This document shows, piece by piece, positions 31,897 to 40,323 of a DNA stretch of 43,848 nucleotides. The stretch comes from Candidatus Tayloriibacteriota bacterium (GTDB taxonomy: Bacteria; Patescibacteriota; Minisyncoccia; Phycocordibacterales; PALSA-1337), in assembly GCA_003151615.1 (NCBI GenBank), contig PLXZ01000001.1, positions 200,470 through 244,317 of the forward strand. Direction: 5' to 3'. The translations under genes were made by a program, and so were the position numbers. The first letter of the stretch is position 1. Every line of letters begins with the position of its first letter. The notes under the pieces were generated by a model. It worked only from the letters and a program-made list of their open reading frames with translations. It had not been told where the DNA came from and did not search any database.

Positions 31897-33308
31897 TGAA
31901 CAATCCTTTTCGCGTGACATTTTATTCGGGAATCGGCGAGGTGACGGGCGCTAACTTTCTGTTGGAAGCGGGTGCATTGCGAATTTTGGTTGACTGCGGT
32001 TTGGCACAGGGCGAAAAAATGGCAGCTGATGAAAATCGACAACCGTTTGCGTATGATGTTGCGAGTATTGACTATCTTTTCATAACCCATGCGCACCTTG
32101 ACCATGTCGGCCGCATTCCGAAATTGGTGAAAGACGGCTTTAAGGGCGTGATTTATTCGACACTCGAAACGCGCGAACTCGCGAAATTGATTTTGGCGGA
32201 TGCTCTCGGTCTGCTCACGAAAGAAGCCGCGCGGGAAGGACTGGAGCCTTTGTATAATCAAGAGGATGTAAACCATGTTTTTCCGATGTGGCAGACGATC
32301 CCGTATCATGTCGAGACTCCGGTTTCAGCAACAGGGTCTGGCGCTACAAACAGCGGCCTGAGTGTGTTTTTGCGCGATGCGGGCCATATTCTCGGCTCCT
32401 CCATGTTTCGCTTTACTTATAAAGACCCGGCTGGTCCCGCCGACGCCCCTTCAAAAAACATCGTCTTCACCGGCGATCTCGGTAATTCGCCGACGCCTTT
32501 GCTTCGCGATACTGAACCAGTCACCGGCGCACAGTATTTGGTGATGGAAAGCGTGTACGGCGACCGAAACCACGAACCGAAGGATCAGCGCCGCAAAAAA
32601 TTGGAGGACATCATCAATGAAACGGCGAAACGCGGCGGCACGGTTTTGATTCCGTCATTTTCACTGGAGCGCACGCAGGTCATTTTGTATGAGTTAGAAA
32701 AATTGGTTGAAGGGAAGCTCATTCCATCGATGCCGGTGTTTGTTGATTCGCCCCTCGCAATTGCGGTGACAGACATTTATCGAAAAAGCGAAAATTTGTT
32801 TAATGACAAAATTCAGGCGGAAATTCGCGGAGGAGAAACGCTTTTCAATTTTCCGAAACTTGAATTTACGGTCACGGCCGACATGTCGCGCGACATCGAC
32901 CATGCAAAAGCGCCAAAAATTATCCTCGCGGGTTCAGGAATGTCGACGGGCGGCCGCATGCTGCATCATGAAGTCATGTATTTGTCTGACCCGAAAAATA
33001 CCATTATATTCGTGGGCTATCAGGGCGTCGGAACTCTTGGCCGGACCATTGCCGACGGGGCAAAGCATCTGACAATCGCGGCTGTGCCAATCAACATTCA
33101 GGCCCAGATCGAAACGATCCTCGGCTATTCCGCGCACAAAGACTCCGACCACCTCGTCGAATTCGTCGCTACCGCGCGGGAATCATTGAAGCGAGTTTTT
33201 GTCGTTATGGGCGAACCGAAAGCCTCCACCTTTTTGGCGCAGAGATTGCGCGATGAGTTGGGAGTTAAAGCTTTGTATCCGGAGAGGGGGGTGGGGTATG
33301 AGTTGTAA
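31896..33308 (+). CDS. Metallo-beta-lactamase/beta-CASP RNA hydrolase
   Basis: 470 aa, like bacterial CPSF73/Ysh1 relatives that cut or trim RNA. MBL ligands: HAHLDH (about residues 66-71), His in RDAGHILGSSMF (motif 3) and Asp in FTGDLGN (motif 4). The beta-CASP part follows with VFVDSPLAI, LAGSGMSTGGRM and the final His in GYSAHKDSDHL. All metal ligands are intact. It probably acts in RNA turnover. It is convergent with the next minus-strand genes, 9 nt apart. Confidence 0.93.
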   Translation: MNNPFRVTFYSGIGEVTGANFLLEAGALRILVDCGLAQGEKMAADENRQPFAYDVASIDYLFITHAHLDHVGRIPKLVKDGFKGVIYSTLETRELAKLILADALGLLTKEAAREGLEPLYNQEDVNHVFPMWQTIPYHVETPVSATGSGATNSGLSVFLRDAGHILGSSMFRFTYKDPAGPADAPSKNIVFTGDLGNSPTPLLRDTEPVTGAQYLVMESVYGDRNHEPKDQRRKKLEDIINETAKRGGTVLIPSFSLERTQVILYELEKLVEGKLIPSMPVFVDSPLAIAVTDIYRKSENLFNDKIQAEIRGGETLFNFPKLEFTVTADMSRDIDHAKAPKIILAGSGMSTGGRMLHHEVMYLSDPKNTIIFVGYQGVGTLGRTIADGAKHLTIAAVPINIQAQIETILGYSAHKDSDHLVEFVATARESLKRVFVVMGEPKASTFLAQRLRDELGVKALYPERGVGYEL

Positions 33309-33317
33309 AAACAGTTA

Positions 33318-33614
33318 TTAGTTTTGCTTATCACTCGGAACGTAAAACTTACCTTTGACGAGAGACTTGCTTCTCCACCAGTAGTACCATGCACCCAAAA
33401 AGAAAAGGATACCAAAGAGAAACAACACGCCGCATGTTTTTAAATTCCCCTCATACGCAACATATACACCCAAAAGAATCATCACTATACCAAAGAATAT
33501 GTTCCTTAGTACTCTTCCACGATAATCCCAGCCCTCAACCTTGAATCCTGTTGATATTATTTTTCCTGGAATTGATTGCGCCATAGGTGCTTCGTTGAAA
33601 TTTTGATCATTCAT
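33318..33614 (-). CDS. Small two-helix membrane protein
   Basis: 98 aa with two membrane helices (about residues 38-54 and 60-78) and basic ends. It lies 6 nt after the preceding gene and probably shares its leaderless transcript. No family recognised. Confidence 0.7.
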   Translation of the reverse strand: MNDQNFNEAPMAQSIPGKIISTGFKVEGWDYRGRVLRNIFFGIVMILLGVYVAYEGNLKTCGVLFLFGILFFLGAWYYWWRSKSLVKGKFYVPSDKQN

Positions 33615-33620
33615 ATAATT

Positions 33621-34274
33621 TTATTGATTATTAGATTGGACTCCGACACTTTTTGAGGAAATAGTAACTCGGTTGACCTTCCATTGTCCATCCTCCTTGT
33701 CGAGATTCACAAAAAGGGTATTGTGAGAAGTTGTGGTTATAATTCCTCCCGGCTTATTATTGAAATTCTCTGTAGAAGTTGAAACTGTAGTCGGCAATTG
33801 CGCTGTCGTTGTTGCGTAATTTCCATTTACAATAGTTATAAATTGCAGACTTGTTGGATCGGGATAGGCATGAGCTATCGTTATAAGTTCAGTCTGGAAT
33901 GAAGCAACTGATGAACTTGGTATTTTACTTATAGCTGCCTGGAATTGCTGAATTTGGGCTTCTGACGCATACATCGACATCAGGTTCTGAATATCTTGAA
34001 GATCTGAGGCACTACGATATGCATTGAGTAATGAGGTTACATTATTGTTGATCTGTACCTGATCAGTTTCAGAAACTGATGATGTGGCGCTAGAAACATT
34101 TGGAGAGGTTGAGACGGATGAAGAAGAAAATTGATTATTAAAAGCACTTATTTGAGCGTTGGATTTCTGCTGTTGTTGCCAAATATAATATCCTCCGCCT
34201 GCGATAATCAAAAGTACAAGAACTATAAAAATGACCGCGGCTGCTGTCGTCAAACCTTCTTGTGTATTTTTCAT
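33621..34274 (-). CDS. Membrane-anchored extracytoplasmic protein
   Basis: 217 aa. A short N-terminus (MKNTQEGLTT) and one membrane helix (about 10-32) are followed by a Gln/Ser-rich linker (about 33-75) and a soluble domain ending in strands (TLFVNLDKEDGQWKVNRVTI), like NTF2/DUF4864-type folds. TATAAT lies 6 nt before the ATG on its strand: leaderless. The N-terminus matches that of the gene at 41228 (MKNTQKGSTT). Confidence 0.7.
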   Translation of the reverse strand: MKNTQEGLTTAAAVIFIVLVLLIIAGGGYYIWQQQQKSNAQISAFNNQFSSSSVSTSPNVSSATSSVSETDQVQINNNVTSLLNAYRSASDLQDIQNLMSMYASEAQIQQFQAAISKIPSSSVASFQTELITIAHAYPDPTSLQFITIVNGNYATTTAQLPTTVSTSTENFNNKPGGIITTTSHNTLFVNLDKEDGQWKVNRVTISSKSVGVQSNNQ

Positions 34275-34296
34275 TCCAAAATTATATCACACAAAC

Positions 34297-34324
34297 AAAA
34301 AGACCTCTGTTCGGAGATCTTTTT
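34297..34324. terminator. Terminator after rplT
   Basis: AAAAAGA-C-CTC pairs with GAG-A-TCTTTTT, loop TGTTCG. It separates rplT from the next minus-strand gene. Confidence 0.8.
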
Positions 34325-34345
34325 GGTCTTATTTAAAAGAAGGGT

Positions 34346-34696
34346 TTAAGCCACCTTCTTCACCACTGCTTCAAAAGCTTTCGGATTGTGCTCAGCGAGA
34401 GTCGCGAGAGCCTTTCGGTCGAGGGCGATGCCTGCTTTCTTCATTTTGCCCATGAATTTGCTGTAGGAATTTTTTGGGTCGAGAGCGCGGAGGCCGGCGT
34501 TGATCTTTACATTCCAGAGGCGTCGGAAATCGCCTTTTTTGTCGCGGCGGTGTGCGAATGCGTATGCGCCTGCGTGTGAAATCGCTTCATATGCGGCGCG
34601 TTCCGTTTTCGAACGGCGGAAACGGTAACCCTTCACATCTTTGAGGATGTTTCTTCGGGTTTTCAGCGCATTAACTCCTTTCTTTACTCGTGTCAT
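34346..34696 (-). CDS. rplT: 50S ribosomal protein L20
   Basis: 116 aa, normal length. MTRVKKGVNALKTRRNILKD, GYRFRRSKTERAAYEAI and DRRALATLAEHNPKAF-like ending are typical. Last gene of infC-rpmI-rplT; in E. coli and Bacillus this operon is autoregulated by L20. Terminator follows. Confidence 0.97.
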   Translation of the reverse strand: MTRVKKGVNALKTRRNILKDVKGYRFRRSKTERAAYEAISHAGAYAFAHRRDKKGDFRRLWNVKINAGLRALDPKNSYSKFMGKMKKAGIALDRKALATLAEHNPKAFEAVVKKVA

Positions 34697-34736
34697 GGTA
34701 TTTTATTTAAATTGGTTTAAAATTCGCGGTTGATAA

Positions 34737-34922
34737 TTAAAGATTGACCAAAAACTGGCTCTTGTCCTTGTTGTTCATCGGGAAGTCGTTCATGCGCTTT
34801 TTTGCGAGCTGTGAACGTCGGCTTTCCTTTGAATTGAAGTGGTTCTGTCCGGTCGAGCGCGCCAAAATTTTGCCATTTTTAGTGACCTTAAGACGCTTTG
34901 CAAATGATTTGTTTGTTTTCAT
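34737..34922 (-). CDS. rpmI: 50S ribosomal protein L35
   Basis: 61 aa, slightly short. MKTNKSFAKRLKVTKNGKIL and FNSKESRRSQLAKKR are typical. Located between infC and rplT as in most bacteria. Confidence 0.95.
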   Translation of the reverse strand: MKTNKSFAKRLKVTKNGKILARSTGQNHFNSKESRRSQLAKKRMNDFPMNNKDKSQFLVNL

Positions 34923-34970
34923 AATTTTTTGGTTATTTTTTCGACACTTTTGGCGCGCCGGCCGCCTCTG

Positions 34971-35483
34971 CTACTTCTTTTCGATGACGGTCGTCAGTCC
35001 CTTCGGGCCTTTTTTAGGCTCTTCGGCGACGCGGTATTCCGTCGTGATAAGCTTGAAAATTCGGTCGAGCCGTTCCTTCAGAAACTTAAAATCCATATAT
35101 TTGGAGCGGCCGATGAGGAACAGGTCAATTTTGACGCGGTGTCCTTCCTTGAGCCATTCGGATGCCTTTTTCGCCTTCAGCTCCAAATCGTGCTCGCCGG
35201 TACCTATTTTGACCTGAATGTTCTTGAGATCGGAGACTACGGTGCGTGATTTGGCCACCTTTGCCTTCCTTTTCTCGGTGTACTGAAATTTACCATAATC
35301 CATGATTTTTGCAACCGGCGGCACGGCGGAAGGGGATATTTCGATCAAATCGAGGTTTCGTTTGCCCGCTTCGGTCAAAGCCTGCTGCAGCGTCAAAACG
35401 CCGAGGTTCTCGCCGTCTTCGGTGATGACTCGCATTTCAGGCGACTTTATGAAGTGATTTACTCGTACTCGTGGGGTGCTCAA
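34971..35483 (-). CDS. infC: Translation initiation factor IF-3
   Basis: 170 aa. The N-domain runs RVNHFIKSPEMRVITEDGE to the linker, then KFQYTEKRKAKVAKSR; the C-domain has IQVKIGTGEHDLELKAKKA and VKIDLFLIGRSKYM. No ATG is available upstream of the conserved N-terminus, so the start is TTG at 35481-35483. A rare start is typical of infC (AUU in E. coli), where IF-3 rejects weak starts and so represses its own synthesis. Confidence 0.95.
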   Translation of the reverse strand: MSTPRVRVNHFIKSPEMRVITEDGENLGVLTLQQALTEAGKRNLDLIEISPSAVPPVAKIMDYGKFQYTEKRKAKVAKSRTVVSDLKNIQVKIGTGEHDLELKAKKASEWLKEGHRVKIDLFLIGRSKYMDFKFLKERLDRIFKLITTEYRVAEEPKKGPKGLTTVIEKK

Positions 35484-35512
35484 AGGTTTAAAAAAGGTTT
35501 ATTGAGACTTTA

Positions 35513-35541
35513 TTTATATCATGACTTCCTCAATTTTACAA
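35513..35541 (-). promoter_or_regulatory. infC operon promoter
   Basis: On the minus strand TTGTAA, 17-nt spacer, TATAAA (35513-35518), preceded by TGA (extended -10). It lies about 30 nt before the TTG start. Confidence 0.6.
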
Positions 35542-35560
35542 ATAATTTCGGAGGCGATTT

Positions 35561-36733
35561 TTACAAAAACTTTCGGATGAACTTCACGACGAATTCCGGA
35601 GTCTTCAGGAGAAAGAGGCGGTTTTCCCATTCTTTTCTGTCGAGAAGATCGGAGCGGCGGAGACTGGACCAGAAAAGCTCGCTCAATTCGGCGGAGAATT
35701 CGCGATTGGTGGAAATGATGTTTGCTTCAAAATTATACAGAAGGCTGATGGTGTCCAGATTAAGAGTGCCGAGTGTCGACCAGCGTCCGTCGATGACAGC
35801 CGTCTTGCTGTGGATCATGCCGCTGTCTTCGGCATTGCCTTCGTACAGGTATATCTTGACCCCCGCTTCGAGCATGCTCTGAAAATATGAGCGTGCGGCG
35901 ATGTCGACGACGGGATGGTCGCTGGCCTTTGGCACGACAATGCGGACATCCACGCCGCGATGCGCCGCCAGGCGGATGACGCGGGACAATCTGCGGGTTG
36001 GCACGAAATACGGAGTGACGATGAAGACGCTTTCATGCGCTCCGCGGATCGCGTCAACCAAGGCATGGTATATGCGGCGCTTTCCGGGAAGGGGATTGTT
36101 GGTTATGTATGAAAATTCACTTCCGTTTTTGCCGATTTTTCTTTTTTCAGCGCGGCGCATTTCCTTCCGCAGCTTCCGGTTCTTTTTGTGCTCGCTTTTT
36201 TCCTCTTTACTTTTGTCGTGCGTGGCGCGCATCCACATGGCGTCAAACGCCGCCTGGATGTCCGAGACGACAGGCCCTTCTATTTCCAGATGCGTGTCGC
36301 GCCAGTTGCGCAGTTTTTCCCAGACGCCGACGCCGCCGGTAAAGCCGATCCGTCCGTCAATGAGAAGGGTCTTGCGGTGGTCGCGAAAAAACCAGGAACG
36401 GTAATCGGGAACCTTGAAAAAACCGGGGATGAGGGTTTTGAAGAAGACGAGATCGATGCCTTTTTTTCGCAGGTCAGTGGCGAGGCCCGATCCGAACAGA
36501 TTGAAGCTGCCCGCCGCGTCCCAGAGAAAGCGCACATGCACGCCCTGTGCCGCTTTTCGCACGCAGACTTCTATTATTTTTTTGCCGATGTCGTCGTTTA
36601 CGAAAATGAACTGCTCCAGGTCGATGCTGTGTTCGGCCTTTTCGCAGGCCGCAATCATGGCCTCCCACGTGTCGTGGGCATCGTTATAGAGTTTCCAGCG
36701 TGTGGGTTTCATGAGATTGTCGTATCGAATCAT
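35561..36733 (-). CDS. Cardiolipin synthase-like phospholipase D protein
   Basis: About 390 aa. Two HKD motifs: HRKTLLIDGRIGFTGG and HSKTAVIDGRWSTLGTLN, as in cardiolipin synthases. A Lys/Arg-rich insert (KSEHKKNRKLRKEMRRAEKR) separates the halves. There are no N-terminal membrane helices, so it resembles ClsB/C-type or soluble PLD enzymes. Two starts are possible, 36733 (MIRYDNLM) or 36712 (MKPTRW); the longer is given. Most CPR cannot make lipids from scratch, so it may remodel scavenged phospholipids (inference). Confidence 0.88.
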   Translation of the reverse strand: MIRYDNLMKPTRWKLYNDAHDTWEAMIAACEKAEHSIDLEQFIFVNDDIGKKIIEVCVRKAAQGVHVRFLWDAAGSFNLFGSGLATDLRKKGIDLVFFKTLIPGFFKVPDYRSWFFRDHRKTLLIDGRIGFTGGVGVWEKLRNWRDTHLEIEGPVVSDIQAAFDAMWMRATHDKSKEEKSEHKKNRKLRKEMRRAEKRKIGKNGSEFSYITNNPLPGKRRIYHALVDAIRGAHESVFIVTPYFVPTRRLSRVIRLAAHRGVDVRIVVPKASDHPVVDIAARSYFQSMLEAGVKIYLYEGNAEDSGMIHSKTAVIDGRWSTLGTLNLDTISLLYNFEANIISTNREFSAELSELFWSSLRRSDLLDRKEWENRLFLLKTPEFVVKFIRKFL

Positions 36734-36768
36734 AATGGCATATTTCCGGCAAAAAGGGAAAAAGAAAA

Positions 36769-36797
36769 GACCTTGCGCTGTAATGTCGCGCAAGGTC
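36769..36797 (-). terminator. Terminator of the secreted-protein gene
   Basis: GACCTTGCGC/GCGCAAGGTC, a perfect 10-bp stem, followed on the minus strand by a T-rich run. It lies 26 nt after the stop. Confidence 0.85.
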
Positions 36798-36822
36798 GAT
36801 TTGATTATTTTCGAAGGAACTT

Positions 36823-38055
36823 TCAGAGGCTGGAGGTTTTCCAGTTCCCAATGTCGCTGACAGGATCAACGTAAGTCGTTCCGTTCGTTTCATACCAATT
36901 TATCTGCTGAAGTTCGGCGGAGTATGTGTTTGCCCCTCCGCCGGTGACTGTCCATGTATATGTCACAGGAATAGTCACTGTCTGGTTTTTCGCAATTTGG
37001 AAGTTGAGTGCTCCGCTCAATACAGTTACATCGTTCGGTATCGAATAACCGACATGAAGAGTGCCGTAAGTTCCTGCGTCGGCAAGTCCTCCGCCATTGA
37101 CAATGATTGCCAATGCCGAAGAGCTTGTCCAGAATGCAGGCCAACTCGATTGAGTTGTTCCCATGTTCACATCCTCGCCGACCGCAGTCACGTTCACATT
37201 GAATGTGGCCGTGTATTTGAACGTCGGCGTCATCGCGCCTCCCGGGGTTACGTTTACTTCTTGAATCGTGGGTGAACCCGCGAGTGAAAAAACCGGACCA
37301 GCCGACACGACAGTGATTACGTTTCCGTTTGCAGCGCCTTCAGCCAGGATTTGCGTCTTGCCGTCCTGTGCCCCGAGAGTTATTCCCGGACCGAAAACGC
37401 TTGCCGAAACCGTAAAGCCCGGACCGGCAGTAACGCCAATCACGTCAACTTTGACGGTAAACGGAATTGTCACATTTCCTGGAATCTCGGCGAACGTAAT
37501 GTTTGTGAAGCGCGTTCCCGACGGCTGAACCGTTGCCGTGCTGACCAAGGTTGAACCCTGATACAGATAGGCGGTGGAGAGACCGCCTCCCGAACCGCCG
37601 ACGGGCGAACTGATGTTGACAGTGATGCCTTCCAGCTGGGCCGGTCCGTTCGTGACGTTAAGGTCAAAAACAAGAATCGGCAGGCCGAGGTAATTATTGC
37701 TCACCGTGTCGGTGACTCCGACGCTTCCTGGAAGCGGGCTTGAAGGATCGTATGACAGGATTCCATTATTGTTGGACGCAACCAGGCTGCTGGTTCGGTA
37801 GAATAGACTCGCCGCAGCCGAGGTGTTGGTGTAAGTGTAGTTCTCGCTGTCGTATCCGACGAACGTGAATACGTTTGTCCAGTCGTGCAGATTTGTCGAG
37901 GATTGAATCGTATAATCAATTCCCGGAATTCCGTCGAATGAAATGGCGTCGTTTGTTCCTGTCCGCGCCAGATTTATTGTCTGGCCAAAACAGGGAAGCG
38001 ATGCCAGAACGGTGATGATGAATGTTGCTCCGAATGTCAGTTTTTTCGTTTTTAT
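36823..38055 (-). CDS. Secreted beta-rich surface protein, apparent AUA start
   Basis: About 410 aa. A signal peptide (KTKKLTFGATFIITVLAS, ending near CFGQ) opens the frame. Next is a module with YTIQSSTNLHDWTNVF and SLFYRTSS, a pattern of extracellular beta modules in Verrucomicrobia-like and CPR proteins. Ig-like strands follow to the end. No ATG, GTG or TTG precedes or lies in the signal peptide; an in-frame TGA at 38065-38067 limits the start. ATA at 38053-38055, 5 nt after GAAAGG, fits exactly in place of ATG. The first usual start is GTG at 37704, which would lose the signal peptide. A promoter lies at 38168-38196. Confidence 0.75.
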   Translation of the reverse strand: MKTKKLTFGATFIITVLASLPCFGQTINLARTGTNDAISFDGIPGIDYTIQSSTNLHDWTNVFTFVGYDSENYTYTNTSAAASLFYRTSSLVASNNNGILSYDPSSPLPGSVGVTDTVSNNYLGLPILVFDLNVTNGPAQLEGITVNISSPVGGSGGGLSTAYLYQGSTLVSTATVQPSGTRFTNITFAEIPGNVTIPFTVKVDVIGVTAGPGFTVSASVFGPGITLGAQDGKTQILAEGAANGNVITVVSAGPVFSLAGSPTIQEVNVTPGGAMTPTFKYTATFNVNVTAVGEDVNMGTTQSSWPAFWTSSSALAIIVNGGGLADAGTYGTLHVGYSIPNDVTVLSGALNFQIAKNQTVTIPVTYTWTVTGGGANTYSAELQQINWYETNGTTYVDPVSDIGNWKTSSL

Positions 38056-38066
38056 AGGTGCCTTTC

Positions 38067-38092
38067 AGTTTCGGGTTTTTATGCCCGAAACT
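38067..38092 (-). promoter_or_regulatory. Leader hairpin of the secreted-protein gene
   Basis: A 9-bp perfect stem (AGTTTCGGG/CCCGAAACT) with an 8-nt loop, just upstream of the GAAAGG ribosome-binding site. It may control translation. Confidence 0.55.
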
Positions 38093-38167
38093 ATTGTTGT
38101 TTTTGTTTGTTTATTTTGTTGTCACTGAGCCACAAATTCGTTGCGCGCTCATGCTAAAGCAGGCCAT

Positions 38168-38196
38168 ATAATAGCACTTCATGACGTAAATGTCAA
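38168..38196 (-). promoter_or_regulatory. Promoter of the secreted-protein gene
   Basis: Minus strand TTGACA, 17-nt spacer, TATTAT: a near-consensus sigma-70 promoter, giving a leader of roughly 105 nt. Confidence 0.8.
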
Positions 38197-38250
38197 TAAC
38201 ACTCCGAATAAGGTCTTAACATGTTAATGCATCGCCCGTAGGCCTTTATT

Positions 38251-38379
38251 TCAAAGTATTATCGAGTCTACTGATATTTTGTGCGCGATGAGGCGCTCGT
38301 GGATGCGCCGCAATACCTTACTCAGTTCTACAAGCGACTGGGATGTTTCTCCGGTGAATAATGGCTTTTCATTGGCCAT
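38251..38379 (-). CDS. 42-aa microprotein, putative
   Basis: MANEKPLFTGETSQSLVELS begins it, and a basic amphipathic helix follows (KVLRRIHERLIAHK). The composition is protein-like and it fills the otherwise empty 38200-38420 gap. No Shine-Dalgarno. Could be a chance frame; a conserved homologue would settle it. Confidence 0.45.
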   Translation of the reverse strand: MANEKPLFTGETSQSLVELSKVLRRIHERLIAHKISVDSIIL

Positions 38380-38422
38380 GACGAAAAGTGTGGCATGAGG
38401 GAAACGGATGTTAAATCTATAC

Positions 38423-38794
38423 TCACTTGATTTTCAACGGTAAATTATTCTCTTTAACTATTGAACTGATCTCTCTAAATATAGACCCCACCCCGGCAAT
38501 GCCAGAGAGATATAAATATTTGCTGATATCAGATTGGTGGTGGAATATTCTTATATAAATAATGCCCTTTTTAAGGTAATCAATGTTGGTGTATTTTAAT
38601 TCGTATATCAAAGGAGTCGAAGGCATGAGGATGCGTGGTCCTGTTACTTCAATTGACATATAAGACTCGTAAAATGTGATTGTGGCAAAAGGATAAGAGA
38701 CGTCAAAATTGCCTTTAACTCCCCAATTTGTCGGCATAAAACGCTTTGTCTGCATATCTATGCCAGTCTTCAATGTTGCAATAGTTTTTTCCAT
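38423..38794 (-). CDS. Unknown 123-aa protein, possible PH-like domain
   Basis: Starts at ATG 38794 (MEKTIATLKTG), 10 nt after the stop of the gene before it; a longer frame would overlap that gene. The pattern of strands (ATITFYESYMSIEV, IYELKYTNIDYLKKGIIYIR) and an ending helix suggests a PH-like barrel. No membrane helix. No family assigned. Confidence 0.65.
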   Translation of the reverse strand: MEKTIATLKTGIDMQTKRFMPTNWGVKGNFDVSYPFATITFYESYMSIEVTGPRILMPSTPLIYELKYTNIDYLKKGIIYIRIFHHQSDISKYLYLSGIAGVGSIFREISSIVKENNLPLKIK

Positions 38795-38804
38795 GGGTTG
38801 CGGT

Positions 38805-39095
38805 TTACAAAAGAGGAGCGGTGCTGCTGTATTTGCATTGCACAGAATTGTCATTGAGAGAAACCACCTTAGCTACGTTTATGTTGTTGCCAGATACACC
38901 AAAACTCTTTTCCATACTGACAAAAGTCGCATTATTTTTAATTACATCCAAATAGACAGTACAGTCTGTCGTTGTGTTCAAATCAGTTGAACAACTTGGG
39001 CACGGGACCTCAACGTATTTCTGAATTGGATAGAAAAAGAGAAATAACAAAATCAATATTGCAAAGAAAATAGCCACTTTTACGTATTTGTTCAT
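38805..39095 (-). CDS. Small membrane-anchored protein
   Basis: 96 aa with one N-terminal membrane helix (about residues 6-24), then CPSCSTDLNTTTDC and a soluble domain with four cysteines in all, probably outside the cell with disulfides. It lies directly upstream of, and likely with, the PH-like gene. TATAAC stands 8 nt before the ATG. No family recognised. Confidence 0.65.
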   Translation of the reverse strand: MNKYVKVAIFFAILILLFLFFYPIQKYVEVPCPSCSTDLNTTTDCTVYLDVIKNNATFVSMEKSFGVSGNNINVAKVVSLNDNSVQCKYSSTAPLL

Positions 39096-39215
39096 TTGCT
39101 TGTGTTATATCTTTGTATTGTACCACAGACCTAACTATGAGAAGAAAGGATACAAAAGTTCCGAACCTCTATTAGGGTACACAATTTTTTTGAATAGTTG
39201 TGCAATGGCATAAAT

Positions 39216-39243
39216 GAAATACCCAGCAAATGTTTGGTATTTC
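39216..39243 (-). terminator. Hairpin downstream of tRNA-Val
   Basis: GAAATACC and GGTATTTC form an 8-bp stem 26 nt after the tRNA 3' end on its strand. The T run is weak. Confidence 0.45.
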
Positions 39244-39268
39244 GGAAAGTTGTCTTAAGCCCTGATTG

Positions 39269-39341
39269 TGCGCGATGAGGGACTCGGACCCCCGGCCTTT
39301 CCCGTGTAAAGGGACTGCTCTACCAACTGAGCTAATCGCGC
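39269..39341 (-). tRNA. tRNA-Val (anticodon TAC)
   Basis: Acceptor GCGCGAT/ATCGCGC, D-arm AGCTCAGTTGGTAGAGC, anticodon loop TTTACAC (TAC), T-arm GGGGGTCCGAGTCCCTC. Discriminator A; CCA is not encoded. Confidence 0.95.
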
Positions 39342-39407
39342 AATTTTTATTTTCTTTTCTGGCGTTTTTACGAATACTAGCATAGTATGAACCATAAGTG
39401 AAATAGC

Positions 39408-40283
39408 ATGGAAATCATAAAGAAAAGCGACATTCTCTACGAAGACAAGGATTTTGTGGCGGTCAACAAGCCGGCCGGCTTGGTCGTGCATGACGATGGA
39501 AAACAGATGGCGGTGCTTTCTCAGCCGGCGGAAGTCACTTCGGCCATGGCGAAAAAGACAAAAACAGCCAAAGCTTCAAAAACTAAGGTAAAAAAAGAAC
39601 CGGTCCTCACCGACTGGATTCTCAAAAAATATCCGAAGGCGGCAAAAGTGGGGGAGCCGATCATCATGACAAACGGAACGGTCATTGAACGTCCAGGAAT
39701 TGTCCATCGCCTTGACCGCGGGACTTCGGGCGTTATCCTGATCGCGAAAAATCAGAAATCGTATCTTTCGCTGAAGGAGCAGTTCAAGGAACGCGTTGTG
39801 ACAAAAAAATATCTTGCGTTCGTGTACGGTCAATTTGAAGACAAATACGGAACGATCAATCGCCCCATTGGCCGCAGTAAAAACGACTTCCGAAAATGGT
39901 CAGCACAGCGCGGGGCGCGTGGGGAAATGCGCGACGCCGAAACATGGTATACGGTTTTGGGCAGCAGCATGGGTCTCGACGACGGAACCGGACGCAGAAG
40001 CGGGAACGGCTATACATATATATTGGTGGAGCCGAAAACTGGTCGAACCCACCAGATTCGCGTCCATATGAAGGCCATAAACCATCCCGTCATTTGTGAT
40101 TCGCTCTATGCACCCGAACGGCCCTGTTCGCTTGGCTTTGGCCGCACGGCTCTGCACGCCTACTCTTTAACCTTCAATAAAATGAATGGCGAGGCCGTCA
40201 CAGTGACTGCGCCGATACCCACGGACTTCAAAAAAGCTTGCAAGGAACTGGGTATCGTGATAGATTACACGAACATTACTTAG
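39408..40283 (+). CDS. RluA-family pseudouridine synthase
   Basis: 291 aa. The catalytic motif [10 protein letters not shown] (about 101-110) and [19 protein letters not shown] are intact, with [18 protein letters not shown] at the N-terminus. No S4 domain. An insert of ~40 residues (about 36-75), Lys-rich ([16 protein letters not shown]), follows the first strand. These enzymes modify 23S rRNA or tRNA uridines; which one cannot be told. It precedes rplS. Confidence 0.92.
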   Translation: MEIIKKSDILYEDKDFVAVNKPAGLVVHDDGKQMAVLSQPAEVTSAMAKKTKTAKASKTKVKKEPVLTDWILKKYPKAAKVGEPIIMTNGTVIERPGIVHRLDRGTSGVILIAKNQKSYLSLKEQFKERVVTKKYLAFVYGQFEDKYGTINRPIGRSKNDFRKWSAQRGARGEMRDAETWYTVLGSSMGLDDGTGRRSGNGYTYILVEPKTGRTHQIRVHMKAINHPVICDSLYAPERPCSLGFGRTALHAYSLTFNKMNGEAVTVTAPIPTDFKKACKELGIVIDYTNIT

Positions 40284-40323
40284 AGAAAAACGCTCAAAAG
40301 AGCGGCGAAAATTAAACATTATC

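Noticed and set aside
37701-37919. Separate small gene upstream of the GTG at 37704
   Set aside because: It is an out-of-frame shadow; the in-frame reading continues the secreted protein into a signal peptide.
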